DNA from: Terribacillus saccharophilus
Lineage (GTDB): Bacteria > Bacillota > Bacilli > Bacillales > Amphibacillaceae
Direction: 5' to 3'
Assembly: GCF_002272075.1 (NCBI RefSeq)
Contig: NZ_NPBJ01000022.1
Coordinates: 1-64,000 of the forward strand
DNA: 64,000 nucleotides
Shown: positions 63,709 to 64,000 of the stretch, piece by piece
How positions within the stretch are numbered: the first letter of the stretch is position 1
How the letters are laid out: the number at the start of each line of letters is the position of its first letter
Program-made: the position numbers and the translations under genes
Notes under the pieces: model-generated
Told to the model about the DNA's origin: nothing
The model's input: only the letters and a program-made list of their open reading frames with translations
Databases searched by the model: none

Positions 63709-64000
63709 ATGGCTGATTCATCTAACAAACCAAAACGGGAGGTCAAATGGATTCCGCTCCTAATCACTGTATTGATCGGCGTAATCCTTTGGTTCGTCCC
63801 TTCACCAGATGGTGTACAAGCAGAAGCATGGCATTTATTTGCTATCTTCGTCGCTACGATCATCGGTCTGATCATTAAACCGATGCCAATGGGCAGTGTC
63901 GCTATCCTTTCGCTGACGGCTATCGTTTTGACGAAGACACTCGGACTAGAAGAAGCGTTGAGCGGATTCCAGAATAGTACAATCTGGCTCATCGTCATTG
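63709..64000 (+). CDS. DASS-family anion transporter (partial, cut by window end)
   Basis: The first 97 codons of a divalent-anion:sodium symporter. A polar start is followed by KWIPLLITVLIGVILWFVPS, then AWHLFAIFVATIIGLIIKPM and ALSGFQNSTIWLIVI, which match YflS/SodiT-type malate or 2-oxoglutarate/malate carriers. AAAGGGG precedes the ATG. The rest lies beyond the window. Confidence 0.85.
   Translation, partial: MADSSNKPKREVKWIPLLITVLIGVILWFVPSPDGVQAEAWHLFAIFVATIIGLIIKPMPMGSVAILSLTAIVLTKTLGLEEALSGFQNSTIWLIVI

Overview
The window is 64 kb of a Gram-positive, moderately low-GC chromosome of the family Bacillaceae. The signs are Bacillus-type gene orders (liaF-liaS-liaR with liaH, ypmR-ypmS, ansR-ansA-ansB-mleN, yhaQ-yhaP), T-box and SAM-I leaders, SigmaA-like promoters, strong AGGAGG ribosome sites, frequent GTG and TTG starts, and candidate sites for WalR, PhoP and Fur. 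A halotolerant soil or marine genus such as Terribacillus, Oceanobacillus or Virgibacillus fits, but the genus is inferred, not proven. No rRNA, tRNA, CRISPR array, prophage or intact insertion sequence was seen.

Layout. 0-9.3 kb: acyl-CoA thioesterase, cardiolipin synthase, RarD-like exporter, ypmRS, and a LiaFSR envelope-stress locus with PspA-type LiaH and two small membrane proteins. 9.3-9.6 kb: two tandem copies of a ~120-bp hairpin element with compensatory base changes. 9.7-16.5 kb: an accessory stretch with an acyltransferase/DUF6320 pair, a CYP152-type P450, a Nudix protein, and a LysE-type exporter gene whose middle has been replaced by foreign DNA carrying a Rap-Phr quorum-sensing cassette. 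16.5-24.8 kb: topoisomerase III, ABC-F protein, O6-alkylguanine repair, NAD-dependent epimerase/dehydrogenase, VOC protein and YhaQP ABC exporter. 24.9-31.9 kb: complete trpEGDCFBA operon behind a consensus promoter and two tandem tryptophan T-boxes. 31.9-36.2 kb: DEAD-box helicase, LysM-3D cell-wall protein with a WalR-type box, and a cytosolic 5'-nucleotidase.

36.3-41.5 kb: phosphonate-type ABC importer with a three-repeat Pho box, then a nitroreductase and a siderophore-uptake ATPase under Fur-type boxes. 41.5-46 kb: asparagine/aspartate catabolism. 46-55.6 kb: a giant secreted nuclease/5'-nucleotidase, amidase, NhaC-type transporter, adenine deaminase with a possible leader attenuator, and a ring-cleaving dioxygenase. 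55.7-64 kb: mostly single enzyme genes, including two luciferase-like flavin monooxygenases, one of them behind a SAM-I riboswitch, and the start of a DASS-type transporter cut by the window edge.

Functional threads: phosphate scavenging (secreted nuclease, 5'-nucleotidase, Phn importer, two candidate Pho boxes), cell-envelope stress (Lia, Cls, WalR-linked YocH-like protein), nitrogen and purine salvage (Ans, adenine deaminase, amidase), and sulfur control of a flavin monooxygenase. The least ordinary items are the covarying hairpin pair at 9.3-9.6 kb, the Rap-Phr cassette inside the broken LysE gene, and the SAM-controlled monooxygenase.
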